64,000 nucleotides of DNA, taken from NCBI RefSeq assembly GCF_003201775.1, contig NZ_QJJZ01000001.1, forward strand, positions 443,233-507,232. The letters are read 5' to 3'. A model generated the notes under the pieces. That model did not search any database. It saw only the letters and a list, made by a program, of their open reading frames with translations, and was not told the origin of the DNA. Below, in pieces: positions 41,283 through 50,611 of this stretch (positions are counted from its first letter, which is position 1; each line of letters opens with the position of its first letter). This DNA is from Arenibacter sp. ARW7G5Y1. GTDB taxonomy: Bacteria > Bacteroidota > Bacteroidia > Flavobacteriales > Flavobacteriaceae. A program made the position numbers and the translations under genes.

Positions 41283-41628
41283 TCCCTTCCAGGGCAATAT
41301 AAATACCGGCAGCAACGACCACTATAAGTAGCAGGGTTAGCACATAAAACAAGGTGGTGAAGCGTATGGAGGCACGGTCTGGTGCAATCATTTTTTGGTA
41401 GTAATCATATACCCGTTCTATGTCCTCTGTCCAGGCAACCGGATAGATCATGGAATTGCATTTTTTGCATTTTATTTCGTGGGTGATGTCCTTGGTGGTC
41501 CGGTCATATAGTCGGCCATAGGTATGCTTTTGATAAAAGGTCAATTTTAACTCTTGGTTAAAACATTCGGGACAATTGTTCGTTAAATCCGCTTCCTTAA
41601 TTACAACTAATTTCTCCTTTGCCATCAC
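41275..41628 (-). CDS. Membrane-anchored zinc-ribbon protein of unknown function
   Basis: 117 residues. Two CxxC pairs, NNCPECFNQ near residue 18 and IKCKKCNSM near 53, should bind zinc, and a single membrane segment (FYVLTLLLIVVVAAGIYIAL) closes the C-terminus, so the ribbon faces the cytoplasm or periplasm depending on topology. Its ATG is 1-2 bases from the stop of the histidine kinase gene, so both are cotranscribed. Confidence 0.75.
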   Translation of the reverse strand: MMAKEKLVVIKEADLTNNCPECFNQELKLTFYQKHTYGRLYDRTTKDITHEIKCKKCNSMIYPVAWTEDIERVYDYYQKMIAPDRASIRFTTLFYVLTLLLIVVVAAGIYIALEGII

Positions 41629-41629
41629 C

Positions 41630-42778
41630 TTAATTTTTAACTTTAAATGTAATTTGCATTATAGTGCCCTCCTTAGTGGAGGTCAGTACTTTAATTTTCC
41701 CTTTATGGTATTCTTCCACAATTCTTTTTACCAAGGAGAGCCCTAGGCCCCACCCCCTTTTTTTTGAGGTCACCCCTGGATTAAATATAGTCTGAAAATT
41801 CTTTTTTGGTATACCACTGCCCGTATCTGAAATTAAGACCTTGACCCAGTTGCCGTTAGGAACTATCTCAATGGCAATATTACCCTTTCCCCTCATGGCA
41901 TCAATACCATTTTTTACCAAGTTTTCAATGGTCCAATTGTATAAAGCCTTGTTCAAGAGCACTGGTACACGGTCCACTTGTGAATTGAACGAAAACCGGA
42001 TGAGTTTGGAACTTCTTAATTTTAAATAATCAAATGCATTTTTAGTTTCTTCAACAATATCGTGCTCATTCAGTATGGGTAGGGATCCAATTTTTGAAAA
42101 ACGTTCCGTTATGGTTTCCAATCGGCTAATATCCTTTTCAATTTCCTTGGTAATTTCCGGGTTAATATTTTCGGATCTCAATAATTCGTTCCATCCCAAG
42201 AGTGAGGAAAGGGGGGTACCAATCTGGTGTGCTGTTTCTTTGGCCATACCGGCCCAAAGTTTATTTTGTTCGGAAGTTTTATTGGTCCTGAACAAAAAAT
42301 AGATTACTGTGCCAAAAAGGAAGATGATCAATAAAAGGGCAATTGGGTAATATTTTAACTTGGTAAGCACTTCGGAATTGCCGTAATATAAGGTGGCCAA
42401 GTTTTCTCCCTTGTACTCGATGGAGATAGGTTTGTTTTCCGCTTTGAATCTATTTATTTTTCCGTGGATGAAAGTAGTATCGGTTTTCTGGACCCCGGGC
42501 ATATTGTTCACTTTTATGGTACTGTCCTTGTTTACCAGTATCATGGGGGTGGAGGTATTGTTCTGAAATATTTTGATGTGAAGATTCCCTGGATCGGCGT
42601 CAACGGGAAGGGACAGAAATTCAGATTGTGCCGTAGCCCAAATTTCCATTTTATGACGTTCCTCTTCCTTAAACTTCTTAAAAAAACTGTTGGTGTTCCA
42701 CAGTATTAAGCTCACAATAGCAAAGGAGGCTATTAATAGCAGAAGGTTCGAAGTTTTCTTTTTAGGACTAAAATCCAT
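41630..42778 (-). CDS. Orphan sensor histidine kinase
   Basis: 382 residues. Two membrane segments (about 11-28 and 140-160) bracket a small periplasmic domain of about 110 residues. The H-box is KETAHQIGTPLSSLLGW (His near 184), a variant also seen in other Bacteroidota kinases, followed by HATPase motifs NGIDAM, SDTGSGIP and GWGLGLSLVKRI. No response regulator is adjacent: its neighbour downstream is the zinc-ribbon protein. The partner must be encoded elsewhere. Confidence 0.88.
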   Translation of the reverse strand: MDFSPKKKTSNLLLLIASFAIVSLILWNTNSFFKKFKEEERHKMEIWATAQSEFLSLPVDADPGNLHIKIFQNNTSTPMILVNKDSTIKVNNMPGVQKTDTTFIHGKINRFKAENKPISIEYKGENLATLYYGNSEVLTKLKYYPIALLLIIFLFGTVIYFLFRTNKTSEQNKLWAGMAKETAHQIGTPLSSLLGWNELLRSENINPEITKEIEKDISRLETITERFSKIGSLPILNEHDIVEETKNAFDYLKLRSSKLIRFSFNSQVDRVPVLLNKALYNWTIENLVKNGIDAMRGKGNIAIEIVPNGNWVKVLISDTGSGIPKKNFQTIFNPGVTSKKRGWGLGLSLVKRIVEEYHKGKIKVLTSTKEGTIMQITFKVKN

Positions 42779-42887
42779 CCATCTATAAAATTATACTTAA
42801 ATATAACGTAATTTGGACAAAGATATTCTATTTTGATATCTCCCTCTTTATTTCATTTTGCCTACATTTTATGTACCTTTGCATGCT

Positions 42888-43778
42888 ATGAAAAAAATGG
42901 TTTCCATCACGGTTTCAGAAGTATCCACAGTTAGATTGCATGGGTATTTATTGGGTAGTGTTGGGCCAAGGCCTATTGCTTTTGCCAGTACCGTTGATGG
43001 TAAAGGGAGACCTAATTTATCCCCCTTTAGTTTTTTTAATGTCTTTGGTTCCAATCCGCCTATTTTGATTTTTTCTCCCTCCCGAAGGGTCAGGGACAAT
43101 AGCACTAAACATACCTTGGAGAATGTGTTGAACAATATGGAGGTGGTCATAAATGTAGTGAACTATGACATGGTGCAACAAATGTCTCTGGCAAGTACGG
43201 AGTACAAGGAGGGCGAGAACGAATTTATCAAGTCCGGTCTAAGCATGTTGCCTTCAGATTTGGTAAAACCTTTTAGGGTGGCTGAATCACCAGTGCAGTT
43301 TGAGTGCAAGGTAATTAAAGTGGAACCTCTGGGAAACGAGGGCGGTGCAGGTAATCTAATTTTTTCGGAAGTGCTAAAAATACATATAGATGCCGATATC
43401 TTGGATGAAAATGGGGTCATTGATCAATATAAGATAGATCAAGTAGCCCGGATGGGGGGCAATTGGTACAGCAGGGCCAATATGGGGTTGTTTGAAGTGC
43501 CCAAACCAGTTTCCAACTTGGGAATTGGCGTTGACCAAATCCCTGAACATATTCGGTTGAGCAATGTACTTACTGGCAATGATTTGGGAATGTTGGGCAA
43601 TATAGAAAAATTACCATCCCGGGAGGAGGTGGGACAGTACGTTGATAATAACGTGAATTTAAGGTCTATTCTGAGTTCGGGTAATATAAGGTTGCTCCAT
43701 ACAAAGGCCCAAGAGCTGTTAAAGGCTAAGGATGTGCTTTCTGCATGGAAGGTTTTATTGGCGGAGATACCCTCATAG
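42888..43778 (+). CDS. Flavin reductase-like FMN-binding protein
   Basis: 296 residues from ATG 42888 (MKKMVSITVSEVSTVRLHGY). The N-terminal flavin-binding split barrel contains GSVGPRPIAFASTVDGKGRPNLSPFSFFNVF and SRRVRDNSTKHTLENV, typical of flavoredoxin/DIM6 proteins, and a C-terminal extension of about 100 residues (LRSILSSGNIRLLHTKAQEL) is usual in Bacteroidota. A TACCTTTG box at 42874-42881 ends 7 bases before the ATG, so the message may be nearly leaderless. Confidence 0.85.
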   Translation: MKKMVSITVSEVSTVRLHGYLLGSVGPRPIAFASTVDGKGRPNLSPFSFFNVFGSNPPILIFSPSRRVRDNSTKHTLENVLNNMEVVINVVNYDMVQQMSLASTEYKEGENEFIKSGLSMLPSDLVKPFRVAESPVQFECKVIKVEPLGNEGGAGNLIFSEVLKIHIDADILDENGVIDQYKIDQVARMGGNWYSRANMGLFEVPKPVSNLGIGVDQIPEHIRLSNVLTGNDLGMLGNIEKLPSREEVGQYVDNNVNLRSILSSGNIRLLHTKAQELLKAKDVLSAWKVLLAEIPS

Positions 43779-43976
43779 TAGAATTAATATTGGATTTTTA
43801 TCATTTATTTGTTTTATTGAAGTAATTGTGGGAAGCAAAGTAGATTGAGGACAAGTAATATTTTAAGAGCATAACCGCTAATAACGAAGATGTGATATTT
43901 TGTTTTAGGTGTTCCTGATCAAAATGCTTAATATTGACAAGAAAAGAATTGAAAGTAGAATTATATAAATAGCAAA

Positions 43977-44354
43977 ATGGAAGTACAAGGGAAAATTAAA
44001 ATGGTAGGTGAGACCCAAACCTTTGGGAGCAACGGATTTAGAAAGAGGGAAGTAGTGGTGACTACGGAGGAGCAGTATCCACAACATATAATGGTGGAGT
44101 TTGTACAGGATAAATGCGACCTTTTAAATAATTATGCAGCTGGCCAAGCGGTAAAAATAAGTATTAATCTGAGAGGTCGGGAATGGGTGAACCCACAGGG
44201 GGAGACCAAATATTTCAATTCCATACAAGGTTGGAGAATAGAAAGTTTACAGGATGAAGCAAATGCTCCTGGAATGCCTCCTGTGCCGCCAATGGAAGCT
44301 TTTGAACCAGCGGATGATGTAAATAACGATGATCATGACGATTTGCCTTTCTAA
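43977..44354 (+). CDS. DUF3127 OB-fold protein with an SSB-type tip
   Basis: 125 residues. Residues 1-95 look like a small OB fold (EVQGKIKMVGETQTFGSNGF, REVVVTTEEQYPQHIMVEF, GREWVNPQGETKYFNSIQGW). A proline/acidic linker follows and the protein ends DDHDDLPF, the same tip as the main SSB at 13884 (EEEDDLPF). SSB tips of this kind recruit partner proteins, so this DUF3127 protein may bind nucleic acid or compete for the same partners. A terminator follows. Confidence 0.82.
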   Translation: MEVQGKIKMVGETQTFGSNGFRKREVVVTTEEQYPQHIMVEFVQDKCDLLNNYAAGQAVKISINLRGREWVNPQGETKYFNSIQGWRIESLQDEANAPGMPPVPPMEAFEPADDVNNDDHDDLPF

Positions 44355-44384
44355 TTAGGGCCTAAAAATTATGTGCAGCAGAAA

Positions 44385-44459
44385 TGCACCCTTTTTTTGG
44401 AGGGTGTATTTTCAATATAAGGAAAACCTATTCAGTTTGTAACCGAATGGGTTTTCTTA
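44385..44459 (+). terminator. Two successive hairpins after the DUF3127 gene
   Basis: TGCACCC 44385-44391 with GGGTGTA 44402-44408 (one G-U pair), then GAAAACC 44422-44428 with GGTTTTC 44450-44456 plus an inner ATTC/GAAT, followed by TTAATTTT. The second is the better terminator. Confidence 0.65.
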
Positions 44460-44486
44460 ATTTTAGGGCTATAAATCAATTTCAAA

Positions 44487-45122
44487 ATGTTTTTCCTTAA
44501 TCATCGCTTACTGTTTCCCGATGTAGAAAATGCCGATGATGACGGATTGTTGGCAGTGGGGGGCGATTTGTCCCCGGAGCGATTGCTCTTGGCATATCGG
44601 AATGGGATATTTCCATGGTTCAATGAAGATTCCATGATTCTTTGGTGGAGTCCAGATCCTCGGATGGTACTTTTTCCAAACGAAATTAGGATTTCTAAAA
44701 GTATGCGGCAGGTTATAAAATCCAATAGATTTACAATTTCATGGAATACCCAATTTGAAAAGGTTATTGATTCCTGCTCTGCTATAAAACGCAAAGGTCA
44801 GGAAGGAACTTGGATAACCCCGGAAATGAAAAGCGCATACTTGCGCTTATATCAAATGGGAATTGCAAAGTCTATGGAAGTATGGGAAAACGATCTTTTG
44901 GTAGGAGGGCTTTATGGAATAGACCTTGGAAACGTATTTTGTGGGGAAAGTATGTTCAGCAAAACCAGTAACGCTTCCAAATACGCTTTTATATGTCTGG
45001 CCAAAGAGTTGCAGCAAAAGGAGTATAGGTTAATCGACTGTCAGGTGTACACTACCCATTTGGAAAGTCTTGGCGCAAAAGAAATCCCTAGAAAGCAATT
45101 CATCAAAATTTTAAAAGGTTAG
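44487..45122 (+). CDS. aat: Leucyl/phenylalanyl-tRNA-protein transferase
   Basis: 211 residues. Aat adds Leu or Phe to proteins with N-terminal Arg or Lys, marking them for ClpAP by the N-end rule. Motifs GLLAVGGDLSPERLLLAYRNGIFPW near residue 19, WWSPDPRMVL, GTWITPEM near 110 and GLYGIDLGNVFCGESMFS near 145 are all present. Confidence 0.95.
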   Translation: MFFLNHRLLFPDVENADDDGLLAVGGDLSPERLLLAYRNGIFPWFNEDSMILWWSPDPRMVLFPNEIRISKSMRQVIKSNRFTISWNTQFEKVIDSCSAIKRKGQEGTWITPEMKSAYLRLYQMGIAKSMEVWENDLLVGGLYGIDLGNVFCGESMFSKTSNASKYAFICLAKELQQKEYRLIDCQVYTTHLESLGAKEIPRKQFIKILKG

Positions 45123-45145
45123 TCTGTAAATTACTTTTTACGCTT

Positions 45146-45712
45146 TCAATATAAAACGCGGTCATAGTTGGCAGGTAAGGCAACTGCAATATTTGTTAAA
45201 TTTCCCTCGGCATCGAAAATTGCTATAAAGTCTTCTTTTTTATCCACTTTTTTTCCACGAAACATAAGTCTATAAGTGTTGCTGGGCAATATCAAGTTTT
45301 GAAAAGTATTTTTCAGTATATTTTTTGAGGTTCCCGGGTAACGTTGTTGGATATATTTAATTCTAATGTTTTTAAAATTCTCCCTTAAATATGAGTCTAT
45401 ATGGGCATATGTATCCGTTGGGATATCAACTTCCTTAACTGTGAACCCCGTATTTTGAATGGCTCCCTTTTCGTTGAAATCGATATGATAGTTCATTTTT
45501 TTTATCCTAAATTTTAGGATATAGGTAATCTTGGAAGAATCAACTTCTCGATAGTACCTTATGTATCTGGCACTCTCCATGGGTAGGTTGTCCTTGTTTA
45601 TGGAAGGAAATTGTGATTTTTTTATGCGATGCTCCCGTTCCAATTTTGTTTGGGAAAAACATGTTGGGCCGAGCATCATTAACAACACCAAGGCAATATA
45701 GCTATACTTCAT
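45146..45712 (-). CDS. Secreted protein of unknown function, PepSY-like tendency
   Basis: 188 residues with signal peptide ending PTCFSQ (about residue 21). The mature part alternates basic helices and strands: KITYILKFRIKKMNYHIDFNE, DTYAHIDSYLRENFKNIRI, and near the end KKEDFIAIFDAEGNLTNIA, which recalls the end of PepSY-like units. Its start overlaps the tag stop by 11 bases, so it is coupled to tag. No firm family. Confidence 0.65.
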   Translation of the reverse strand: MKYSYIALVLLMMLGPTCFSQTKLEREHRIKKSQFPSINKDNLPMESARYIRYYREVDSSKITYILKFRIKKMNYHIDFNEKGAIQNTGFTVKEVDIPTDTYAHIDSYLRENFKNIRIKYIQQRYPGTSKNILKNTFQNLILPSNTYRLMFRGKKVDKKEDFIAIFDAEGNLTNIAVALPANYDRVLY

Positions 45713-46265
45713 TATATCTAAAACAATTTATCTCATGGTCATTTACCATACCGGTGGCCTGCATATGGGCATAAATTACGGTACTCCCAACAAATTTGAA
45801 ACCGCGTTTTTTTAAATCTTTACTTATGGCATCGGACAAAGGGGTATTGGCCGGGGCATTTTTATAGTCCCTATGACTGTTCTTAATGGGTTGGCCGTTG
45901 ACAAATCCCCAGATATAATTACTAAAACTACCAAATTCCTTTTGAAGGGCTATATATGCCTGGGCGTTGGTAATAGTGGCCTTTATCTTCAGCTTGTTCC
46001 TGATTATCCCGGTATCCTGCAACAAGGAGTCAATTTTGGATTCCCCGTATTTAGCTATTTTTTTGTAATCAAAATGATCAAACGCCTGTCTGAAATTTTC
46101 CCTTTTTCTCAAAATGGTAATCCAGCTTAATCCTGCCTGGAAGGTTTCCAAGATCAAAAATTCAAATAACAGTTCATCATCCTTTATAGGGACTCCCCAT
46201 TCTTCGTCGTGGTACTTTTCGTATAGGGCATCGCCCTTACACCAGCCACATCTATGTTTTTCCAT
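45702..46265 (-). CDS. tag: DNA-3-methyladenine glycosylase I
   Basis: 187 residues. Tag removes 3-methyladenine from alkylated DNA. The zinc-binding snap is formed by Cys and His residues at both ends (HRCGWCKG at the start, DHEINCFRY at the end), and YHDEEWGVP, LETFQAGLSW and NSHRDYKNAPANTPLSDAIS are family blocks. Normal length. Confidence 0.95.
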   Translation of the reverse strand: MEKHRCGWCKGDALYEKYHDEEWGVPIKDDELLFEFLILETFQAGLSWITILRKRENFRQAFDHFDYKKIAKYGESKIDSLLQDTGIIRNKLKIKATITNAQAYIALQKEFGSFSNYIWGFVNGQPIKNSHRDYKNAPANTPLSDAISKDLKKRGFKFVGSTVIYAHMQATGMVNDHEINCFRYNEV

Positions 46266-46326
46266 TTTTAATATTCAAACTTTTTTTTAAAGATAAAGAA
46301 ACCTTGATTTTAATAATGGGATTTAC

Positions 46327-47082
46327 CTACTTTTTGTTTTTGGATTTTTTTACTGGGTTTCTTGGCAAAACCTCTTCCGGGAAGGGAAATAGGATGGTGG
46401 AATTCTTTTCTGCCGCTATATTGGAAAGGGTTTGGTATAACCTTAGCTTTATGGCGGAAGGCGATTGATCGATCAATTTACCTGCTTCCAATAATTTGCC
46501 CGCTGCCTGTTCCTCGGCAAGGGCCAGGATAATTCGCGCCCTACGGGACCTTTCGGCTTCTGCTTGGTTGGCCATCATACGCTTCATGTTTTCCGGTAGT
46601 TGAATGTCCTTGATTTTAACATCGATAATTTCAATGCCCCATTCCTTAGTCTCCAATTCAACAATGGCCTTGATGTTTTTTCCCATTTCCTCACGTTTGG
46701 AAAGGATAGTGTCCAGTTCAACCTTACCACAAACATCCCTTAAGGCGGCTTGGGCCAATTGGGTAATGGCAAAGCGGTATTCCTCCACTTCCAAAACAGC
46801 TTTTTCAGGATTTTTTATTTTAAAGAAAACAACTCCATCTATGCTACAGGGAACATTGTCCTCGGTCATTACTTCCTGGGAAACAATATTGATCGTGATT
46901 ACCCGTATATCCACAACCTGTATGGTCTCCACTATGGGAATAATCCACCTGAAACCAGGTTGTAAGGTCTTTACATATTTGCCAAACCTAAATTTTAATG
47001 CTCTTTTGTATTCGAAGACTACCCGTATGCCGGCCAATAGGAATAGTACGGTAATAATACTGAGAATGAAAGGTGGTGCCAT
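46327..47082 (-). CDS. Stomatin/slipin-type SPFH membrane protein
   Basis: 251 residues: one N-terminal membrane segment (FILSIITVLFLLAGIRVVF), then an SPFH domain (about 28-190) with RFGKYVKTLQPGFRWIIPI, VDIRVITINIVSQEVMTEDN and ALRDVCGKVELDTILSKREE, and a coiled-coil tail QAEAERSRRARIILALAEEQ. Slipins form membrane-bound oligomers that organise lipid domains and are often paired with an NfeD protease, which is not seen here. It stands alone. Confidence 0.9.
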   Translation of the reverse strand: MAPPFILSIITVLFLLAGIRVVFEYKRALKFRFGKYVKTLQPGFRWIIPIVETIQVVDIRVITINIVSQEVMTEDNVPCSIDGVVFFKIKNPEKAVLEVEEYRFAITQLAQAALRDVCGKVELDTILSKREEMGKNIKAIVELETKEWGIEIIDVKIKDIQLPENMKRMMANQAEAERSRRARIILALAEEQAAGKLLEAGKLIDQSPSAIKLRLYQTLSNIAAEKNSTILFPFPEEVLPRNPVKKSKNKK

Positions 47083-47623
47083 GATTATCGTGGATTAAAA
47101 TTTGTAATTAACTCTTAAAAAAAGTATTCGGACGGAATGGAAAATTAGTTGCTTATTTCTCGGTCCATTGTCAACATCAGAAAAAGATTATAAAACTCCA
47201 ATTCTGTAAGGGGCAGATTTACTGAAAGTTACGAAAATTACGGGGCAGGTGAAAATAATAGTTTCCTAAAATTGATTTGCAAATAAAGGTTGTACCTAGT
47301 TCTTCTTTTTTGGAACATTATTTATAGTGCTCAGGTATACTTGAAACTACGATATTGCCTTCTATCTTCTGGTAAGCCCCGTTGTTTTAGGTAATACGGG
47401 TAGTCTTGTACGGGTTACCGGGATTGCTTTTGGAAATGACAGCAGTTAAATGTTCACAAAACCTATCAAAAGGAACAAAATTCTTTAGTTTTTCGGATTT
47501 GTACAATACCTATTCTATAGGATTTTTGTATAAGTTTTAATTAATTATCAAAAAGGACATTAATTTTTTTGGATGATATAGTATATTTAGGAATTGTATA
47601 CAATTAACCGCCAAACCATTACT
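47083..47623. other. 540-bp intergenic region
   Basis: AT-rich spacer between divergent genes. On the minus strand, 47331-47414, a 28-codon stretch reads PVQDYPYYLKQRGLPEDRRQ, which has a coding look but no start and a stop on each side; it could be a gene remnant. GGTAA/TTACC arms around 47390-47417 could form a weak hairpin. No tRNA or repeat copy. Confidence 0.45.
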
Positions 47624-48940
47624 ATGCCTTTACTTATAGTTGTACTCGGATTAATACTCCTCTTTTTACTCATTGCCAAATTTAAACTGAATGCCTTTAT
47701 AGCATTTATAATTGTATCTCTTGCCGTGGGAATGGCGGAAGGAATGGATTTGGACCAGGTGGTAAAATCCATTGAACATGGAATAGGCAATACCCTTGGT
47801 TTCTTGGTAATGATTTTGGGGTTGGGAGCCATGTTGGGCAAGCTGGTGGCAGATAGCGGGGCAGCCCAACAGATAACGACCAAATTGGTGGCCAAATTTG
47901 GGATTAAAAATATTCAATGGGCTTTGGTGCTTACCGGATTTATTGTGGGTATTCCATTGTTCTATGAGGTTGGCTTTGTGATATTGATCCCTTTGATTTT
48001 TACGATTACGGCCTCTACTGGATTGCCACTTTTGTATGTGGGCCTACCAATGATAGCTTCCTTGTCCGTAACACATGGCTATCTCCCGCCACACCCTGCC
48101 CCAACGGCCATAACCGCTATGTTCAATGCCGATTTGGGAAAAACACTTTTATACGGTATTATCATTGCTATCCCGGCCATTACGGTTGCCGGACCATGGT
48201 TTTCGCGTACCATTAAAAATGTCAAGGCCACTCCCTTAAAGGATTTTGTTAACCCCACAGTTTTAACTGAAGAGGAAATGCCAGGGATAAACATCAGTAT
48301 TTTTACGGCCTTGCTCCCCATTATTTTAATAATGTTTTCCACCATAGCAGATCTATTATTTCCTAAGGATTATGGATTTATGCCTTTTGTAAACTTTTTG
48401 GGAAATCCTGTAATAGCAATGTTGATTTCCGTATTGGTGGCAATTTATACCTTGGGCTTGGCCAGGGGCAAACGGATGGCCGACATTATGGGGTCTATGT
48501 CCAGCTCTATTTCTGGAATTACCATGGTACTTCTAATAATCGCAGGAGCAGGAGCGCTAAAGGAGGTTTTAATAGACAGTGGTGTAAGTTTATATATAGC
48601 AGAAAGTTTAAAGGACTCCAGTGTATCGCCACTCTTGTTGGCCTGGTTTGTGGCCACCGTTATTAGGGTATGTGTGGGTTCGGCAACCGTTGCCGGATTA
48701 ACCACTGCAGGTATAGTAATGCCACTGATAAGCACTACAGGGGTAAGTCCGGAATTAATGGTGCTCGCCATTGGGTCCGGGAGTTTAATGCTTTCCCATG
48801 TAAATGATGGGGGATTCTGGTTGTTCAAGGAATATTTTAACCTATCCATAAAGGACACCCTAAAAACATGGACGGTTATGGAAACCACTGTGGGAGTAAT
48901 GGGGTTGATAGGCGTGATGATTTTAAGTTTGTTTGTTTAA
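47624..48940 (+). CDS. GntP-family permease
   Basis: 438 residues from ATG 47624 (MPLLIVVLGLILLFLLIAKF). The TTG at 47594 is less likely. About 12 membrane segments with the family blocks GFLVMILGLGAMLGKLVADSG, GIPLFYEVGFVILIPL, THGYLPPHPAPTAI and NDGGFWLFKEYFNLS. GntP proteins import gluconate, but several related ones import D-serine, L-idonate or hydroxy acids. The neighbours (RidA, D-threonine aldolase-type enzyme, dipeptidase) suggest a D-amino acid cargo here. RidA follows after 14 bases. Confidence 0.9.
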   Translation: MPLLIVVLGLILLFLLIAKFKLNAFIAFIIVSLAVGMAEGMDLDQVVKSIEHGIGNTLGFLVMILGLGAMLGKLVADSGAAQQITTKLVAKFGIKNIQWALVLTGFIVGIPLFYEVGFVILIPLIFTITASTGLPLLYVGLPMIASLSVTHGYLPPHPAPTAITAMFNADLGKTLLYGIIIAIPAITVAGPWFSRTIKNVKATPLKDFVNPTVLTEEEMPGINISIFTALLPIILIMFSTIADLLFPKDYGFMPFVNFLGNPVIAMLISVLVAIYTLGLARGKRMADIMGSMSSSISGITMVLLIIAGAGALKEVLIDSGVSLYIAESLKDSSVSPLLLAWFVATVIRVCVGSATVAGLTTAGIVMPLISTTGVSPELMVLAIGSGSLMLSHVNDGGFWLFKEYFNLSIKDTLKTWTVMETTVGVMGLIGVMILSLFV

Positions 48941-48954
48941 TCCAAAAATTATTT

Positions 48955-49419
48955 ATGAGTAGTACAACCACAGAAAGAATTAAGGAATTGGGATTGGTTT
49001 TTCCTCCAGCCCCGAAACCGGCCGGAGTATATAGACCTATTTTGGTGGTAGATAAGTTTTTATATGTTTCGGGACAGGGCCCAATACAAAATGATGGTTC
49101 CTTAATGATCGGGGTAGCTGGTTTTGATATGAATGCCGATGAGGCAAAACTGGCTGCGAGGCAGGTAGGCCTTACTATGCTCTCAACGATTATGACACAT
49201 TTTGGCAGTTTGGACAAAATAAAACGGGTAGTAAAGGTATTGGGAATGGTAAATTCAACCCCGGATTTTGCAAAACAACCCTTTGTAATAAATGGCTTTA
49301 GTGAATTGATGGCCGATGTTTTCGGGAAGGAAAATGGCATTGGCGTGCGCAGTGCTGTCGGGATGATGCTACCCGATAATATACCCGTAGAGGTTGAGGC
49401 TATGTTTGAGCTTCATTGA
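48955..49419 (+). CDS. RidA-family protein (YjgF/YER057c/UK114)
   Basis: 154 residues from ATG 48955 (MSSTTTERIKELGLVFPPAP). The YjgF fold with FLYVSGQGPI near residue 37, the central RVVKVLGMVNSTPDF and the end GVRSAVGMMLPDNIPVEVEA is evident. This longer RidA type is common next to amino-acid catabolic enzymes. RidA proteins hydrolyse the reactive enamines and imines made by PLP dehydratases, so its presence favours a dehydratase-type reaction in the next gene. Confidence 0.9.
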   Translation: MSSTTTERIKELGLVFPPAPKPAGVYRPILVVDKFLYVSGQGPIQNDGSLMIGVAGFDMNADEAKLAARQVGLTMLSTIMTHFGSLDKIKRVVKVLGMVNSTPDFAKQPFVINGFSELMADVFGKENGIGVRSAVGMMLPDNIPVEVEAMFELH

Positions 49420-49438
49420 TGTTAAATACAATGCTGGT

Positions 49439-50548
49439 ATGAACAAGGAATGGTATAGAATTACGGACCCGGCGGATATAGTTACCCCTGCCCTTTTGGT
49501 TTATCCGGATCGGATAGAAAAAAATATAAAGACCATGATAGCCATGGCCGGTGGTACCCGCAACCTAAGACCACATATAAAAACACATAAAACGGCAGAG
49601 ATCGTTCAGCTACAGTTAAAGCATGGCATTAAAAAATTTAAATGTGCTACTATTGCCGAGGCCGAACTCTTGGGACATTGTGGTGCAGCGGACGTACTAC
49701 TTGCTTTACAACCGGTAGGTCCCAATATAAACCGATTTTTTAGCCTAATGTCGGAATTTCCCAACAGTACTTTTTCTGCAATTGTCGATAATGCCCAAAT
49801 GGTTGAAAAAATTGCTGAAACCGCCAGGGCCAAAGGTATCCGGGTTTCACTTTGGTTGGATATAAACAATGGAATGAACAGATCGGGTATTCCGCCCAAT
49901 GCGGATGCTGTGGAATTGTATAAAAAAATTTATGACGAACCAAACTTGCAGGCCTTGGGATTACATGTATACGATGGGCATATCCTCAATAAAGACCTGC
50001 TTGAAAGGGAGAAGAAATGCAATGAAGACTTCGAAGTGGTTTTTGATTTGAAAAGTTCTTTGGAGGCACAAGGTTACTCCATTCCTACCATTGTGGCCGG
50101 TGGTACGCCAACCTTTCCCATTCATTTAAAACGAGAAGGGGTGGAAACTAGCCCGGGAACTACACTTTTATGGGATGCTGGGTATAATGCCTCCTATAAG
50201 GACATGAAGTTTCTTCCGGCCGCTGTTTTAATCACGAGGGTTATCAGCAAGCCAAACATTAAATTAGTCTGTTTCGATTTGGGACATAAACACCTGGCTT
50301 CAGAGATGAATTTTCCAAGGGTGCTGTTATTGGAAGGGGAAGGTTGTACCCAGATAGGGCAGAGCGAAGAGCATTTGATCGTACAGTGCCCCAATGATGA
50401 AATTTTTAAAGTAGGGGGTGTCACCTATGCTATACCGGTACATATTTGTCCAACCGTAGCTAAATATAAGGAAGTGCTGACCGTTGTTGAAGGAAGCATA
50501 ACCGGTGCCTGGCAGATCGCCGCAAGAAATCTTAGAATTAATATATAA
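49439..50548 (+). CDS. D-threonine aldolase/D-serine dehydratase-type PLP enzyme
   Basis: 369 residues from ATG 49439 (MNKEWYRITDPADIVTPALL). Fold type III (alanine racemase-like) PLP barrel: the cofactor lysine is in RPHIKTHKTAEI near residue 45, and the C-terminal metal-binding part has VPVHICPTVAKY, with the HxC pair for a divalent metal. Members split D-threonine into glycine and acetaldehyde or dehydrate D-serine and D-3-hydroxyaspartate. It lies 19 bases after RidA. A hairpin at 50563-50588 separates it from the dipeptidase. Confidence 0.88.
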   Translation: MNKEWYRITDPADIVTPALLVYPDRIEKNIKTMIAMAGGTRNLRPHIKTHKTAEIVQLQLKHGIKKFKCATIAEAELLGHCGAADVLLALQPVGPNINRFFSLMSEFPNSTFSAIVDNAQMVEKIAETARAKGIRVSLWLDINNGMNRSGIPPNADAVELYKKIYDEPNLQALGLHVYDGHILNKDLLEREKKCNEDFEVVFDLKSSLEAQGYSIPTIVAGGTPTFPIHLKREGVETSPGTTLLWDAGYNASYKDMKFLPAAVLITRVISKPNIKLVCFDLGHKHLASEMNFPRVLLLEGEGCTQIGQSEEHLIVQCPNDEIFKVGGVTYAIPVHICPTVAKYKEVLTVVEGSITGAWQIAARNLRINI

Positions 50549-50562
50549 ACCGCTCCTATAAA

Positions 50563-50588
50563 AGGCCCAATAATTATAGGTTGGGCCT
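50563..50588 (+). terminator. Hairpin between the PLP enzyme and dipeptidase genes
   Basis: AGGCCCAA 50563-50570 pairs with TTGGGCCT 50581-50588. There is no T run after it, so it may protect the mRNA 3' end or attenuate rather than fully terminate. Confidence 0.6.
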
Positions 50589-50611
50589 ACAGTTGGGATA
50601 AATTTTAAAAT

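Noticed and set aside
47331-47414. PVQDYPYYLKQRG... stretch on the minus strand as a gene
   Set aside because: Only 28 codons, no start codon and no known family. Kept as a possible remnant in the spacer description only.
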